Shown here: positions 16,143 through 23,844 of the stretch, one piece after another
How the letters are laid out: every line of letters starts with the position of its first letter
Numbering within the stretch: the first letter of the stretch is position 1
Assembly: GCF_016811105.1 (NCBI RefSeq)
Contig: NZ_JAFBGM010000002.1
Span: 62,001-126,000 of the forward strand
Origin: Aurantibacter crassamenti
GTDB taxonomy: Bacteria > Bacteroidota > Bacteroidia > Flavobacteriales > Flavobacteriaceae
Direction: 5' to 3'
DNA: 64,000 nt
Notes under the pieces: generated by a model
Database searches by the model: none
What the model was told of the DNA's origin: nothing
Seen by the model: only the letters and a program-made list of their open reading frames with translations
Program-made: the position numbers and the translations under genes

Positions 16143-17456
16143 ATGACAATAAACTCGAATGCCGGCTATAAAGCAATTCAACTATTAATGTTTTTTTGCT
16201 TTACGTTTATCAGCTCACAAACCAGTGCCCAAGATAGTGAAGCAAAAAGCATAAATGAAAAGCTTGAAGTGATCCGCAACTATCCATTTGATATGCCGTT
16301 TGAGCGAAGTGATATCAATCTCCTTAACTGGCAGTATTGGCCTTATAGCCGTTATGCAAGTCATCACCCACGAGAGTTTATACCCATGGTTACCATCCAC
16401 GCTGATCCTGAAGCAGCAGCACTTGAAGAAATAAAAAATGACCCCTTCAATCTTATGGCGCTAAAAGTTTCTGTTCCTACGGACAAAGATGTGTTAGTAC
16501 CAGATCTTCTGAAGTCAATAAACATGAAAGGTTTTGCAGTGATGCATAAGGGAAAACTAGTTTTTGAAACCTACGGTCAAGGCATGCAACCACATGATAT
16601 TCAAATTTTACAATCTACTTCTAAAACATTCACCGGCATGTTAATCCATAAGTTAGCAAGCGAGGGCCTATTAGATTTAAGTGCTAATGTGGACGAATAT
16701 TTACCTGACTTGAATGCTGATGTTTTTAAGGGTTCTACGCTGCAAAATATGCTTGATATGGAAGTGGGGTTTCCTGACTTTGGTAACTATTACAAGACAG
16801 AAGATTTTGGCTTTATGAGTGAAGTTCATATGGGGCTGAAGCCAAAGGTGCTAGGCGTTGAACATCGTTCAACCTTATTATTTATTCAACAGTTTCAAAA
16901 ACCAGCGTTCGCAGCTGGTAGCAAATTTTCATATAATGATATGAATACTCAGGTGTTGACCATGGTTGCTGAGCAGGTTACAGGTAAGCCATATGCACAG
17001 CTGATGGAAGAAAATTTCTGGCACCCCTTACAAGCCCGCTATGACGCAGCTATTTCAATTGATGAAGACGGCAATGCAGGCGCTAGCTGGGGTATGGCAA
17101 TAACACTAAGGGATGCTGCTCGATTTGGCCAAATGATGTTAAATAGAGGCAGTTTTAATGGTAAAAGGATAATCCCCGAGAGTTACTTTGAAGCAACATA
17201 TGACCAACCCCCTACAGAACCCTTATCGCCTTATTTCGTACTTGAACAACATGAGGATTACAGAAACCAAGTCTGGATGCTACGAGACGATGGTTTGATG
17301 CATACGATAGGTTCATTTGGCCAGTATATTTTTGCGGATTACAAGAACGAAATTGCCATAGTTTTCATGGCAAATTGGAAGCATACGAGTCACCTAGAAA
17401 GCAAAGAGCATTTGATCCGAATTGTCAGAGCAGTAGGCAAACAAATTAATCGTTAA
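16143..17456 (+). CDS. Serine hydrolase (class C beta-lactamase fold), likely acquired
   Basis: A 437-residue exported enzyme of the beta-lactamase/transpeptidase-like family. A signal peptide covers about residues 8-30 (A-Q-D cleavage region). The nucleophile motif S158-T-S-K161 (SxxK) lies in ILQSTSKTFTG, and a tyrosine in FSYNDMN fits the second motif. Closing segments GMAITLRDAARFGQMMLNRG and HTIGSFGQYIF are family-typical. It could be an esterase, amidase or peptidase; no specific substrate is readable. It runs against the strand of all neighbours, and 60-base lines within it are 40-52% G+C against about 27% in the adjoining LysR gene, which suggests a donor outside Bacteroidota. Confidence 0.87.
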   Translation: MTINSNAGYKAIQLLMFFCFTFISSQTSAQDSEAKSINEKLEVIRNYPFDMPFERSDINLLNWQYWPYSRYASHHPREFIPMVTIHADPEAAALEEIKNDPFNLMALKVSVPTDKDVLVPDLLKSINMKGFAVMHKGKLVFETYGQGMQPHDIQILQSTSKTFTGMLIHKLASEGLLDLSANVDEYLPDLNADVFKGSTLQNMLDMEVGFPDFGNYYKTEDFGFMSEVHMGLKPKVLGVEHRSTLLFIQQFQKPAFAAGSKFSYNDMNTQVLTMVAEQVTGKPYAQLMEENFWHPLQARYDAAISIDEDGNAGASWGMAITLRDAARFGQMMLNRGSFNGKRIIPESYFEATYDQPPTEPLSPYFVLEQHEDYRNQVWMLRDDGLMHTIGSFGQYIFADYKNEIAIVFMANWKHTSHLESKEHLIRIVRAVGKQINR

Positions 17457-17539
17457 CTACGCTATTACAGGGTTCGTCACCGCTTTATTCAGTGCTGTTT
17501 TTTTCTTTGTTCTGAATTATACACAGTGCAATACTGCGT

Positions 17540-18442
17540 TTATTTCATTTTTGATGTAAATATATCTTTAATTGTATTTAATTCTTTTTTGTATTTCAAA
17601 TCTGTTCGTGATGCAAAATATAAGGTGTTTTCCGTTTTTACTTTTCCTTCCCAAACTAAACTTATTTCGTTTTTTAGAATTTGCTCTTGACATAAAAAAT
17701 CTGGAACTAATGCAAGTCCGTTTCCATTGTTTAAACATCTTATAATAGAAGTAATATTTGGTAAAATATAGTTTGGTTTAAAAGCAGGTTTTTTATTAAA
17801 ATTCTCAAACCAAAAACGTCTAAAATGTTCCATTTCGTTTGATGAACTATACCAGACATTTTGAAGTAGTTCGTCTTCTAACTCGTTTAAGTTGTTAGAT
17901 TTTAGGTGTTTTTGTATTGTCGTAAAATTCGTTTTATTTCCTGCGATTAAAACGATTCTTTCTTTAGAAAACGGAATATACTCAACTAATGATTTTTTTT
18001 CATTCTGTATTTTAGGTGTGATTACTAAATCTAAAATGCCGTTGTTTAGATCTTTTATTAAATCTGTATGTGATCCAAATCTAGCTACTAGGTCAAAGTC
18101 TAGTTTCGGAATTTCGGGTTCAATAATTAGTTGAAACATTTCTGAACACATTCCAATATTTAGCGATGGATTTTTTTCTTGCGTTGTTCTTTTAAAATGC
18201 TGTTCAGCTATTTCAAGTTTTTTTAAAGATTCAATGATATATTCATATAAAAATTTCCCATCCTCTGTTGGAATCATTTTTCTCGAAGTACGTTCAAATA
18301 GTTTTTTGCCCACATAAGCCTCTAAAGCATTTAAGTGTACACTAACGCCGGGTTGAGAAGCATATAAAGCAATCGAAGCTTTCGTTAAAGTTCCGTTTTC
18401 ATATATTTCTTTAAATGTTCTATACCATTCTAAATTCACCAT
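17540..18442 (-). CDS. LysR family transcriptional regulator
   Basis: A 300-residue LysR-type regulator. The N-terminal winged helix-turn-helix (about 5-62) reads FKEIYENGTLTKASIALYASQPGVSVHLNALEAYVGKKLFERTS, a near-consensus LTTR domain; the remainder is the periplasmic-binding-type effector domain. It is transcribed divergently from the mdaB-like quinone reductase gene with about 90 bases between, which is the classic arrangement for a LysR protein controlling its neighbour. The inducer might be a quinone or an electrophile, by analogy only. Confidence 0.92.
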   Translation of the reverse strand: MVNLEWYRTFKEIYENGTLTKASIALYASQPGVSVHLNALEAYVGKKLFERTSRKMIPTEDGKFLYEYIIESLKKLEIAEQHFKRTTQEKNPSLNIGMCSEMFQLIIEPEIPKLDFDLVARFGSHTDLIKDLNNGILDLVITPKIQNEKKSLVEYIPFSKERIVLIAGNKTNFTTIQKHLKSNNLNELEDELLQNVWYSSSNEMEHFRRFWFENFNKKPAFKPNYILPNITSIIRCLNNGNGLALVPDFLCQEQILKNEISLVWEGKVKTENTLYFASRTDLKYKKELNTIKDIFTSKMK

Positions 18443-18461
18443 AACTATTAAAATATTTATA

Positions 18462-18469
18462 CAAAGGTA
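18462..18469 (-). promoter_or_regulatory. -7 promoter box for the LysR gene
   Basis: The minus strand reads TACCTTTG, matching TAnnTTTG, 19 bases upstream of the LysR start codon. Confidence 0.55.
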
Positions 18470-18505
18470 TGATTTGTATTATTTTTACAATAATAAGTAT
18501 TGCTA

Positions 18506-18513
18506 TAATTTTG
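18506..18513 (+). promoter_or_regulatory. -7 promoter box for mdaB-like gene
   Basis: Plus strand TAATTTTG matches TAnnTTTG, 21 bases before the ATG at 18535. Its position shows that the in-frame ATG at 18469 lies upstream of the transcript and should not be used. Confidence 0.55.
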
Positions 18514-18534
18514 CCTCAAATAAAAAAGAGACAA

Positions 18535-19131
18535 ATGAAAAATATATTTATAATTAATGGCGGTCATCCATTTGCACATTCTGGCGGAAGATTTAACGAA
18601 ACACTTTTCAATACTACTATTTCATATTTTGATACGCTTGAACAATTTGAAGTGAAGTCTACTCAAGTAGGCGAAAATTATAAGGTAAAAGAAGAAGTTG
18701 AAAAATTTAAGTGGGCAGATATAGTAATTTATCATACGCCAATTTGGTGGTTTCAAATACCGTTTGGATTCAAAAAATATATAGATGAAGTTTTTACGGA
18801 AGGTCATCAAAACGGAATTTATGTAAGTGATGGAAGAAGTAGAAAAAATCCAGACATCAATTACGGTACAGGTGGTTTAATGCACGGAAAAAAATACATA
18901 CTTACGACAAGTTGGAATGCACCTAAAACCGCATTTACGTTAGAAAATGAGTTTTTTAATCAAAAAAGTGTAGATGAAGGTGCTATGTTTGGGTTTCACA
19001 GAATGAATGCTTTTACAGGAATGGAATTATTAGCAACACATCATTTTCACGATATGGAAAAAAATGCAGATGTTCCTTTTGAGTTGAATAATTACAGTAC
19101 TTTTTTAAATGATTTAATGACTAATTTGTAA
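18535..19131 (+). CDS. mdaB: NAD(P)H:quinone oxidoreductase, MdaB-like
   Basis: A 198-residue flavodoxin-fold enzyme when started at the ATG at 18535 (MKNIFIINGGHPFAHSGG). The sequence follows E. coli MdaB closely: FAHS-G start, KWADIVIYHTPIWWFQIPF for the FMN/quinone site, KKYIDEVFTEGHQNGIYVSDGRSRKNP, GSGGL-like GTGGLMHGKKY, and TSWNAPKTAF. It reduces quinones by two electrons using NAD(P)H and FAD in the cytoplasm, protecting against redox stress. The frame extends 22 codons further upstream, but a promoter box lies inside that extension. It is divergent from the LysR regulator. Confidence 0.9.
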   Translation: MKNIFIINGGHPFAHSGGRFNETLFNTTISYFDTLEQFEVKSTQVGENYKVKEEVEKFKWADIVIYHTPIWWFQIPFGFKKYIDEVFTEGHQNGIYVSDGRSRKNPDINYGTGGLMHGKKYILTTSWNAPKTAFTLENEFFNQKSVDEGAMFGFHRMNAFTGMELLATHHFHDMEKNADVPFELNNYSTFLNDLMTNL

Positions 19132-19243
19132 TTATCTGGTTTGGCATCGAGAAGGCGGTATAACTGTCTTGAATAATAAAAGTAGGGTAGTTGTAATCAA
19201 TAACTTTTCGGCTTAAGCCAAAGCCAAATTTCTATTTTTTTAT

Positions 19244-19612
19244 TTAATACCATCCCAATAATGTCATCAGTCCGATAAGGATAAGTCCGATCGTAAATAT
19301 TATCTGCAATACTAAAATGGTCAAGAGCGATGCTCTTAAATATTTTTTCTTGTATGGAAGTCCTTTGAACGGAAATAATGCCACCAAAGTCCCAAGTATA
19401 AAACCAAGAATATTATACCCGATTAAGTTAGCATTTAAGGCAGTCAGAAAATAATCAGTCGTACTTTTTGGTCCTTTTATTAATAGTCCGAATAGAATGG
19501 CATTTACTACTATTAGTATTAAAATTCGAATGAGAAATTTTTTTATGTCCGTTTTCAGACTTTCATCAAAGTTCTCTGTAAGTCCTGCGTATAAGGTTTC
19601 TGGGTTTTCCAT
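19244..19612 (-). CDS. Small integral membrane protein, unknown
   Basis: About 122 residues from the ATG at 19610-19612 (MENPETLYAGLTENFDESLK). Three hydrophobic helices are visible (about 27-45, 60-80 and 95-118) separated by a Lys-rich turn (KGLPYKKKYLRA). An earlier in-frame ATG at 19636 would add eight residues that lie within the end of the adjoining repeat, so the later start is preferred. No family recognised. Confidence 0.55.
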   Translation of the reverse strand: MENPETLYAGLTENFDESLKTDIKKFLIRILILIVVNAILFGLLIKGPKSTTDYFLTALNANLIGYNILGFILGTLVALFPFKGLPYKKKYLRASLLTILVLQIIFTIGLILIGLMTLLGWY

Positions 19613-19630
19613 TTTGTCTTTTTCTAATTG

Positions 19631-19858
19631 ACACAACGATCTTGTAAAGGGCTCGTAGTGTGTAAATTATAAAATAATTTTTAGAATATCACTGAACAGA
19701 ATTTTTATATTTTGGTTTTTCTTTTTTTTTTGAGCAAGAATTGAATATTTCGCTGACACGTAATTTTCAATTTTGCAGACCTGCCGGCCGGCTTCATAAA
19801 AATACACAAACCTTTCGATTAAGCCCTGAGCTCGAATTGTTTATAGATTGTGTTATGC
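19631..19858 (-). repeat. attC-like repeat, copy at 19.7 kb
   Basis: About 228 bases bounded on the minus strand by GCATAAC (19852-19858) and GTTGTGT (19631-19637), an inverted pair. Inside are the core CGAAAGGTTTGTGTATTTTT (19799-19818) and, at the far end, TTTTATAATTTACACAC, which is shared with the 26.6 kb copy. Confidence 0.6.
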
Positions 19859-19869
19859 TTAGACTTTTT

Positions 19870-20694
19870 TCAGTATGCTATTTCAACATTAATTGAAGCA
19901 CCTCCGTTTAGTTTCTCCCAAGTTCCCAAGCTACTTTCTCTTCTATATCCCTTTCCTTTAGTCAAGATACCGCCTAAATCCACTATAGTTGGATTGTTGA
20001 AATTAGGTATGAATTCTATTCCGATGAAAAAGTCTTGTGTAATATAAATGTCGCTGTTATTCAAATCAATTCGTATCCAATCTGATTCTCTTTCAGTTGG
20101 TATTTCTTGTATAATATTTTTTTGTATTATTTTTTTACTAGGGTAATTGTCAACGTTTTCATAAAAGTTTATTCTAACCTTAACTCCGTCCACTTTTGAC
20201 CATTTCCTGATATTGAAATTTACAGCTTTAACTTTTGCTTCTTCAGTCGGCACTTTAATGAGTTGAGCTAACTCAATAATATCGGTACTTTTTGAGGTCA
20301 CTCGCGTTGAAAGTAGTCTGTTGTATGACTTAACACCTATTTTTCTATTTTTAATTTTTTTATTGGAAACAACTACTTCGGAAAGTACTGTAGTTTTTGG
20401 TTCTAAGAGTATAGTCTGATTTTTAAGGTTTTGAGCTAGAATTTTAACCGAATAATAGTTTATGTGGCTTACCGTGACACTATCGGTTTTATATTCTTTT
20501 GGAAGTCTCAAATTGAATTTTCCATTCGAGTTTGTAATTGTCCCTTGATTTTTATTTTGGACACCTATATTAACAAATTCGATAGGCTCTTGATTTTCAG
20601 AATCGATAACAATTCCGTTCATTACAATTTCCTGAGAAAACGCTTTAGAACTAAATAGTTGAAAAATTATAAGAATATAAAAAATTGTTCGCAT
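19870..20694 (-). CDS. Secreted protein with carboxypeptidase-regulatory-like domain
   Basis: About 274 residues from the ATG at 20692-20694 (MRTIFYILII); the codon two before it is TTG. A signal peptide ends near S-Q-E. Residues about 22-95 form a CarboxypepD_reg-like beta-sandwich (MNGIVIDSENQEPIEFVNIGV, TNSNGKFNLRLP, LSEVVVS) of the type that caps TonB-dependent receptors, but no plug or barrel follows. The rest is a beta-rich domain without a known name. Likely periplasmic or surface-exposed; function unknown. Confidence 0.75.
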   Translation of the reverse strand: MRTIFYILIIFQLFSSKAFSQEIVMNGIVIDSENQEPIEFVNIGVQNKNQGTITNSNGKFNLRLPKEYKTDSVTVSHINYYSVKILAQNLKNQTILLEPKTTVLSEVVVSNKKIKNRKIGVKSYNRLLSTRVTSKSTDIIELAQLIKVPTEEAKVKAVNFNIRKWSKVDGVKVRINFYENVDNYPSKKIIQKNIIQEIPTERESDWIRIDLNNSDIYITQDFFIGIEFIPNFNNPTIVDLGGILTKGKGYRRESSLGTWEKLNGGASINVEIAY

Positions 20695-20703
20695 TTTCAA
20701 GTT

Positions 20704-20960
20704 TAAGCATCACGCTCGAGCTAAGAGTAGTGCAGGAGTGAAGTAGCATTTACTTTTCCAAAAGGCACTGCGCAAAAGCTTTGCGTTTTTTTTTATTTAT
20801 TGTTTCAAAAGCAACCCCGACGCTTCGGGGCCAAAGATTTTGCTGACCTGCCTGCCGGCAGACTTCATAAAAATACACAAACCTATCGATTAAGCCCGAA
20901 GCCCGTATTGTTTATAGGTTGAGTTGGTAGTAAATTTTATTTCCACATATGCTCAAAGTC
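20704..20960 (-). repeat. Intergenic repeat, long form, copy at 20.8 kb
   Basis: Holds the core (minus strand TTAATCGATAGGTTTGTG then TATTTTTATGAAG, 20862-20892), the block shared with 16.0 kb at 20705-20790 (plus strand GCTAAGAGTAGTG, GGAGTGAAGTAGCA, ACTTTTCC), a CCCCGA/TCGGGG hairpin and a CTGCCGGCAG palindrome. Confidence 0.6.
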
Positions 20961-20973
20961 TGTTTGACATTGC

Positions 20974-21810
20974 TTAGTCCTCAAAAAATGCTTTAATGTA
21001 AGCGCTGGTTTCATCTGGATATTGAAAATGCGGAGCGTGGCCAGATTCTGGCATGACAATGAGCCTCAATGTTGGTGCGTTCCCCAGCATTGGATACCAG
21101 TTTTCTAATGCAAATGAAATATCATTATCGCCAGATAGCACCAATATAGGAATGTTACTATTTTGATATGCTGCTCTAAAATTATCTGTGTCTTCCGCAA
21201 TCGCGGTTTTTGAGGCAAAATACCGATTGAACACTTCTTGAGTTGAAGGCACTTTACTCAGGTCAAATCTTGCTGCAATTCGTTGTATAGCATCTTCTGC
21301 CGCGACTTTGCTCTTTTCCGAATTCGATTCAAAAAATAGTACTAGAAAATCGTCATCTGTATTTACTGGTTTTAATGCTCTTTCAAAAAATTCTTTCTTA
21401 AACGGCACTTCATTTTTTCCAATGGGATTAGTACCAATTAGAACAGTATTTACTATTCTTGATGGATGTAGAAACATGGTATACTGTGCTACCCAGCCAC
21501 CATAAGACCATCCTAAAACATGAAATTTTTCTATCTCTAAATAGCCTGCAAGTTTTATAACATCATTTGCTACGTCTTTAATAGCTAAAGGTAATTCTCC
21601 TTCAGAATAACCTATGCCGCAGTAATCAAAGGTAATAACGGTGTGGTGCATAGCTAATAAATCGAGAAATAGGGGGTCCCAAGTGTCTAAAGTTCCTCTA
21701 AATCTATTTAGTAAAATTAGGGGTGCTCCGGCACCAAATTTTCTGTAGGCAATTTGATTGTTATCAATCTTTGCAAACTTCGTTTGAACTGTAAGTGCGC
21801 TTTCTTTCAT
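20974..21810 (-). CDS. Alpha/beta hydrolase
   Basis: About 278 residues from the ATG at 21808-21810 (MKESALTVQTKF). The alpha/beta hydrolase triad is visible: the nucleophile elbow G-W-S-Y-G in VLGWSYGGWVAQ, an aspartate in LSGDNDISF and the histidine in ESGHAPHFQYP. The oxyanion-hole segment before it (PLILLNRFRG) departs from the usual HG motif. An in-frame extension to 21885 crosses two operator palindromes and is unlikely to be translated. It is divergent from the HxlR regulator and probably controlled by it. Substrate unknown. Confidence 0.88.
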   Translation of the reverse strand: MKESALTVQTKFAKIDNNQIAYRKFGAGAPLILLNRFRGTLDTWDPLFLDLLAMHHTVITFDYCGIGYSEGELPLAIKDVANDVIKLAGYLEIEKFHVLGWSYGGWVAQYTMFLHPSRIVNTVLIGTNPIGKNEVPFKKEFFERALKPVNTDDDFLVLFFESNSEKSKVAAEDAIQRIAARFDLSKVPSTQEVFNRYFASKTAIAEDTDNFRAAYQNSNIPILVLSGDNDISFALENWYPMLGNAPTLRLIVMPESGHAPHFQYPDETSAYIKAFFED

Positions 21811-21821
21811 AATTATTCTGC

Positions 21822-21829
21822 TATATTTG
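21822..21829 (+). promoter_or_regulatory. -7 promoter box for the HxlR gene
   Basis: Plus strand TATATTTG fits TAnnTTTG, immediately upstream of the first operator palindrome and about 77 bases before the HxlR start codon. Confidence 0.45.
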
Positions 21830-21834
21830 TAATT

Positions 21835-21853
21835 CACTTGCATTTTACAAGTG
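21835..21853. promoter_or_regulatory. Palindromic operator 1
   Basis: CACTTGCATTTTACAAGTG: half-sites CACTTG and CAAGTG around an AT-rich centre with one imperfect pair. It lies between the divergent hydrolase and HxlR genes. Confidence 0.6.
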
Positions 21854-21870
21854 TAAATATAAATCAATAT

Positions 21871-21887
21871 ACTTGCATTTTGCAAGT
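21871..21887. promoter_or_regulatory. Palindromic operator 2
   Basis: ACTTGCATTTTGCAAGT: perfect 7-base half-sites ACTTGCA and TGCAAGT with a 3-base centre. It is 35 bases centre to centre from operator 1, which suggests two HxlR dimers bound on about the same face of the helix. Confidence 0.65.
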
Positions 21888-21905
21888 GAATATATATTTT
21901 ATTTT

Positions 21906-22316
21906 ATGAAAGCACCAAAAAGAAGGTCTCAATGCCCTATAAGTACGTCACTTGAAGTTTGGGGAGACAAGTGGTCTTTATTGATTATTAGAGACCTAAT
22001 GTTTAATAAAAGATATACCTACGGAGATTTTTTAAAGTCTGAAGAGAAAATTTCTACTAATATTTTAGCGGCTAGATTACTAATGCTTGAAAAGAATGAT
22101 TTGATTGAAAAATTGGAACATCCTGATAGTAAAGCCAAAGTATTATATCAATTAACCCCAAAGGGTATCGATTTAATACCGGTAATTGTAGAAATTAATT
22201 TATGGGCAGAAAAGTACTTTAGTTTAACAGCCGAAAAGAAATCTTTACTAAATGAGATAAAATTAAATAAGGAGAAATTTATAGCAACGACAATGAATAG
22301 TTTGCTTCAACCCTAA
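21906..22316 (+). CDS. HxlR family transcriptional regulator
   Basis: A 136-residue winged-helix regulator started at the ATG at 21906 (MKAPKRRSQCPISTSLEVWGDKW). The HxlR signature is complete: CPIxTSLEVWGDKWSLLIIRDLMF, YGDFLKSEEKISTNILAARLLMLEKNDLIEK and a dimerising C-terminal helix. A cysteine in the R-S-Q-C-P segment is the one that senses redox or electrophiles in some relatives. The longer frame from 21873 begins inside operator 2. It most likely regulates itself and the divergent alpha/beta hydrolase through the two palindromes between them. Confidence 0.92.
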   Translation: MKAPKRRSQCPISTSLEVWGDKWSLLIIRDLMFNKRYTYGDFLKSEEKISTNILAARLLMLEKNDLIEKLEHPDSKAKVLYQLTPKGIDLIPVIVEINLWAEKYFSLTAEKKSLLNEIKLNKEKFIATTMNSLLQP

Positions 22317-22355
22317 ATACGGATTATTATATTACAATTAAATAAATAAAGAAGC

Positions 22356-22381
22356 CATAGACGAGAGCAAACTCATCTATG
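22356..22381. terminator. Bidirectional hairpin between convergent genes
   Basis: CATAGACGAG and CTCATCTATG arms (one mismatch) around a 6-base loop, located between the convergent HxlR and SnoaL-like genes. T-runs are weak, so termination strength is uncertain. Confidence 0.5.
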
Positions 22382-22408
22382 ACTTATGTCCTTAGTTGGA
22401 GTAGTAAT

Positions 22409-22873
22409 TTAATGTATTGCTTCATTAACAGATTTACTATCTACAAACTGCTCAAAACTGACAATCTTGCCATTTTTTAGTTTCCAGATATGGGCAACGC
22501 GTGCTTCAAAATACTTGTTCGTTTTTTTATAGGTGCCAGAATATGTGCCGTAAGCAACTACTTTGTCGTCATTTGCAATATAATCTTCAGGAGCAAATTT
22601 ATAATCAATCCACTCGCTACCTAAGCGCTGAAAAACATTTTCGGTCACACTTTCTAAGCCATTATAAGTTCCTGCATATGGAAAGCCTTTAGCTTCTGTC
22701 CAACTAATATTTTTAGCAACATGTTTGGCCAAGTTTTTACCGTTTTCTTCTGAAGTTTTACCTTCATAAGTACTTTTTATGATTTCTAAATTTGTCATTG
22801 CTTCTTGTTTAAATGAACAACTTGACACTACTAAAAGCAATGCCAAGCTGATAATTATTACAAATCTTACCAT
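22409..22873 (-). CDS. SnoaL-like lipoprotein
   Basis: A 154-residue protein with a lipobox (LLLVVSSC, Cys19). The mature domain is an NTF2/SnoaL-like fold: NLEIIKSTYEGKTSEENGKNLAKHVAKNISWTEAKGFPYAGTYNG followed by a W-x-D-Y strand and VAHIWKLKNGKIVSFEQFVDS, the usual family close. Probably lipid-anchored in the periplasm. Its start overlaps the stop of the upstream metallo-hydrolase gene by 7 bases, so the two are translationally coupled. Confidence 0.85.
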   Translation of the reverse strand: MVRFVIIISLALLLVVSSCSFKQEAMTNLEIIKSTYEGKTSEENGKNLAKHVAKNISWTEAKGFPYAGTYNGLESVTENVFQRLGSEWIDYKFAPEDYIANDDKVVAYGTYSGTYKKTNKYFEARVAHIWKLKNGKIVSFEQFVDSKSVNEAIH

Positions 22874-23757
22874 TTCATTTCTCCTGTGTTCACTTTTGCT
22901 CCTAGTACTAAAGCTGTTTCAAAAGTTAAATTTGGATATTTTGATTTTATCGTTGCCATCAACGCTTCAGAAGTGGAATTACTTTTTAAAGCTTCTTCAT
23001 AAAATTGAATGTAATTCTTGGTATGGTTTACAGCATCAATAGTAAAATCTGAATTTGTATTTGCGTGCGCAGGAATTACTATTTCAGGTTTTAAATCACT
23101 TATTGTATTTAAAATTGAAATCCAGTTACTACGTGCCTCTGTTGTTTGTGCATCTGCCATCCATACATTAAATGTTGTGCCAAAAACATTAATACCACCT
23201 AAAGCTGTTTTTATTGATGGAATCCATACAAAGGTTCTTTTTGGGAAATCATCTAACCCAATGATTTTCAATTTTTCACCTTCTAATTCAATAGAATTTC
23301 CTTTTAGAACTTGGGGTAAAATAACGTTAGATGTAATTTTATCGCCTAATTTTTCGCCCCAAACCTCCAATTTCTTTTGAGCTGTTGCTTTAATATGTTC
23401 TACTGTTGCAGGCGATGCATAGGCCGTAACCTCTGGAAAATATTTTTTGAATACTTCTAATCCGAAATAAAAATCAGGGTCGCCATGAGACACGTAAATA
23501 GTAGTTAAGGTTTTACCTGAGTTTTTAATTTCTTGAGCAACCTTTTCGGCTTCTGCCAATGTAAATTGTGCATCTATTAATACGGCATCGTTTTTACCGG
23601 AAATAATTACTGATGCCACACCAAAACTATTTTCTGATGCGTTGTAAACTTGAAGTTTAAATTTGTTTGTTTGTATTGTTTTAAAACTTTGTTCTTGTGC
23701 GTTCATTTTGAATAAAATTAAAATTGTGAATAATGCTGTTGAAATAATCGATTTCAT
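22867..23757 (-). CDS. MBL-fold metallo-hydrolase, exported
   Basis: About 296 residues from the ATG at 23755-23757 (MKSIISTALFTILILF), giving a clean signal peptide that ends near N-A-Q-E; an in-frame ATG ten codons further up would bury it. The fold is metallo-beta-lactamase: ENSFGVASVIISGKNDAVLIDAQFTLAEAEKV, then the metal motif region, then IPAHANTNSDF. The canonical HxHxDH reads S-H-G-D-P-D-F, so the second and last histidines are replaced by Asp and Phe, a form I have also seen in a subgroup of the family. Substrate unknown. It is coupled to the SnoaL-like lipoprotein gene. Confidence 0.85.
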   Translation of the reverse strand: MKSIISTALFTILILFKMNAQEQSFKTIQTNKFKLQVYNASENSFGVASVIISGKNDAVLIDAQFTLAEAEKVAQEIKNSGKTLTTIYVSHGDPDFYFGLEVFKKYFPEVTAYASPATVEHIKATAQKKLEVWGEKLGDKITSNVILPQVLKGNSIELEGEKLKIIGLDDFPKRTFVWIPSIKTALGGINVFGTTFNVWMADAQTTEARSNWISILNTISDLKPEIVIPAHANTNSDFTIDAVNHTKNYIQFYEEALKSNSTSEALMATIKSKYPNLTFETALVLGAKVNTGEMKW

Positions 23758-23844
23758 TTTTCTGTCTTGTTTTAAATGATGATACAAAGGTGCAATGGAT
23801 ACCTATCACAAAACATTGAACTAGTTCAATAAATGAATTTTCAA

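Noticed and set aside
15982-16176. A 64-codon minus-strand frame between the 16.0 kb repeat and the serine hydrolase
   Set aside because: It overlaps the start of the serine hydrolase, reads through repeat-like sequence and has no recognisable protein features.
17457-17539. A terminator between the serine hydrolase and the LysR gene
   Set aside because: A T-run is present (about 17499-17505), but the upstream arms pair poorly, so I do not call it.
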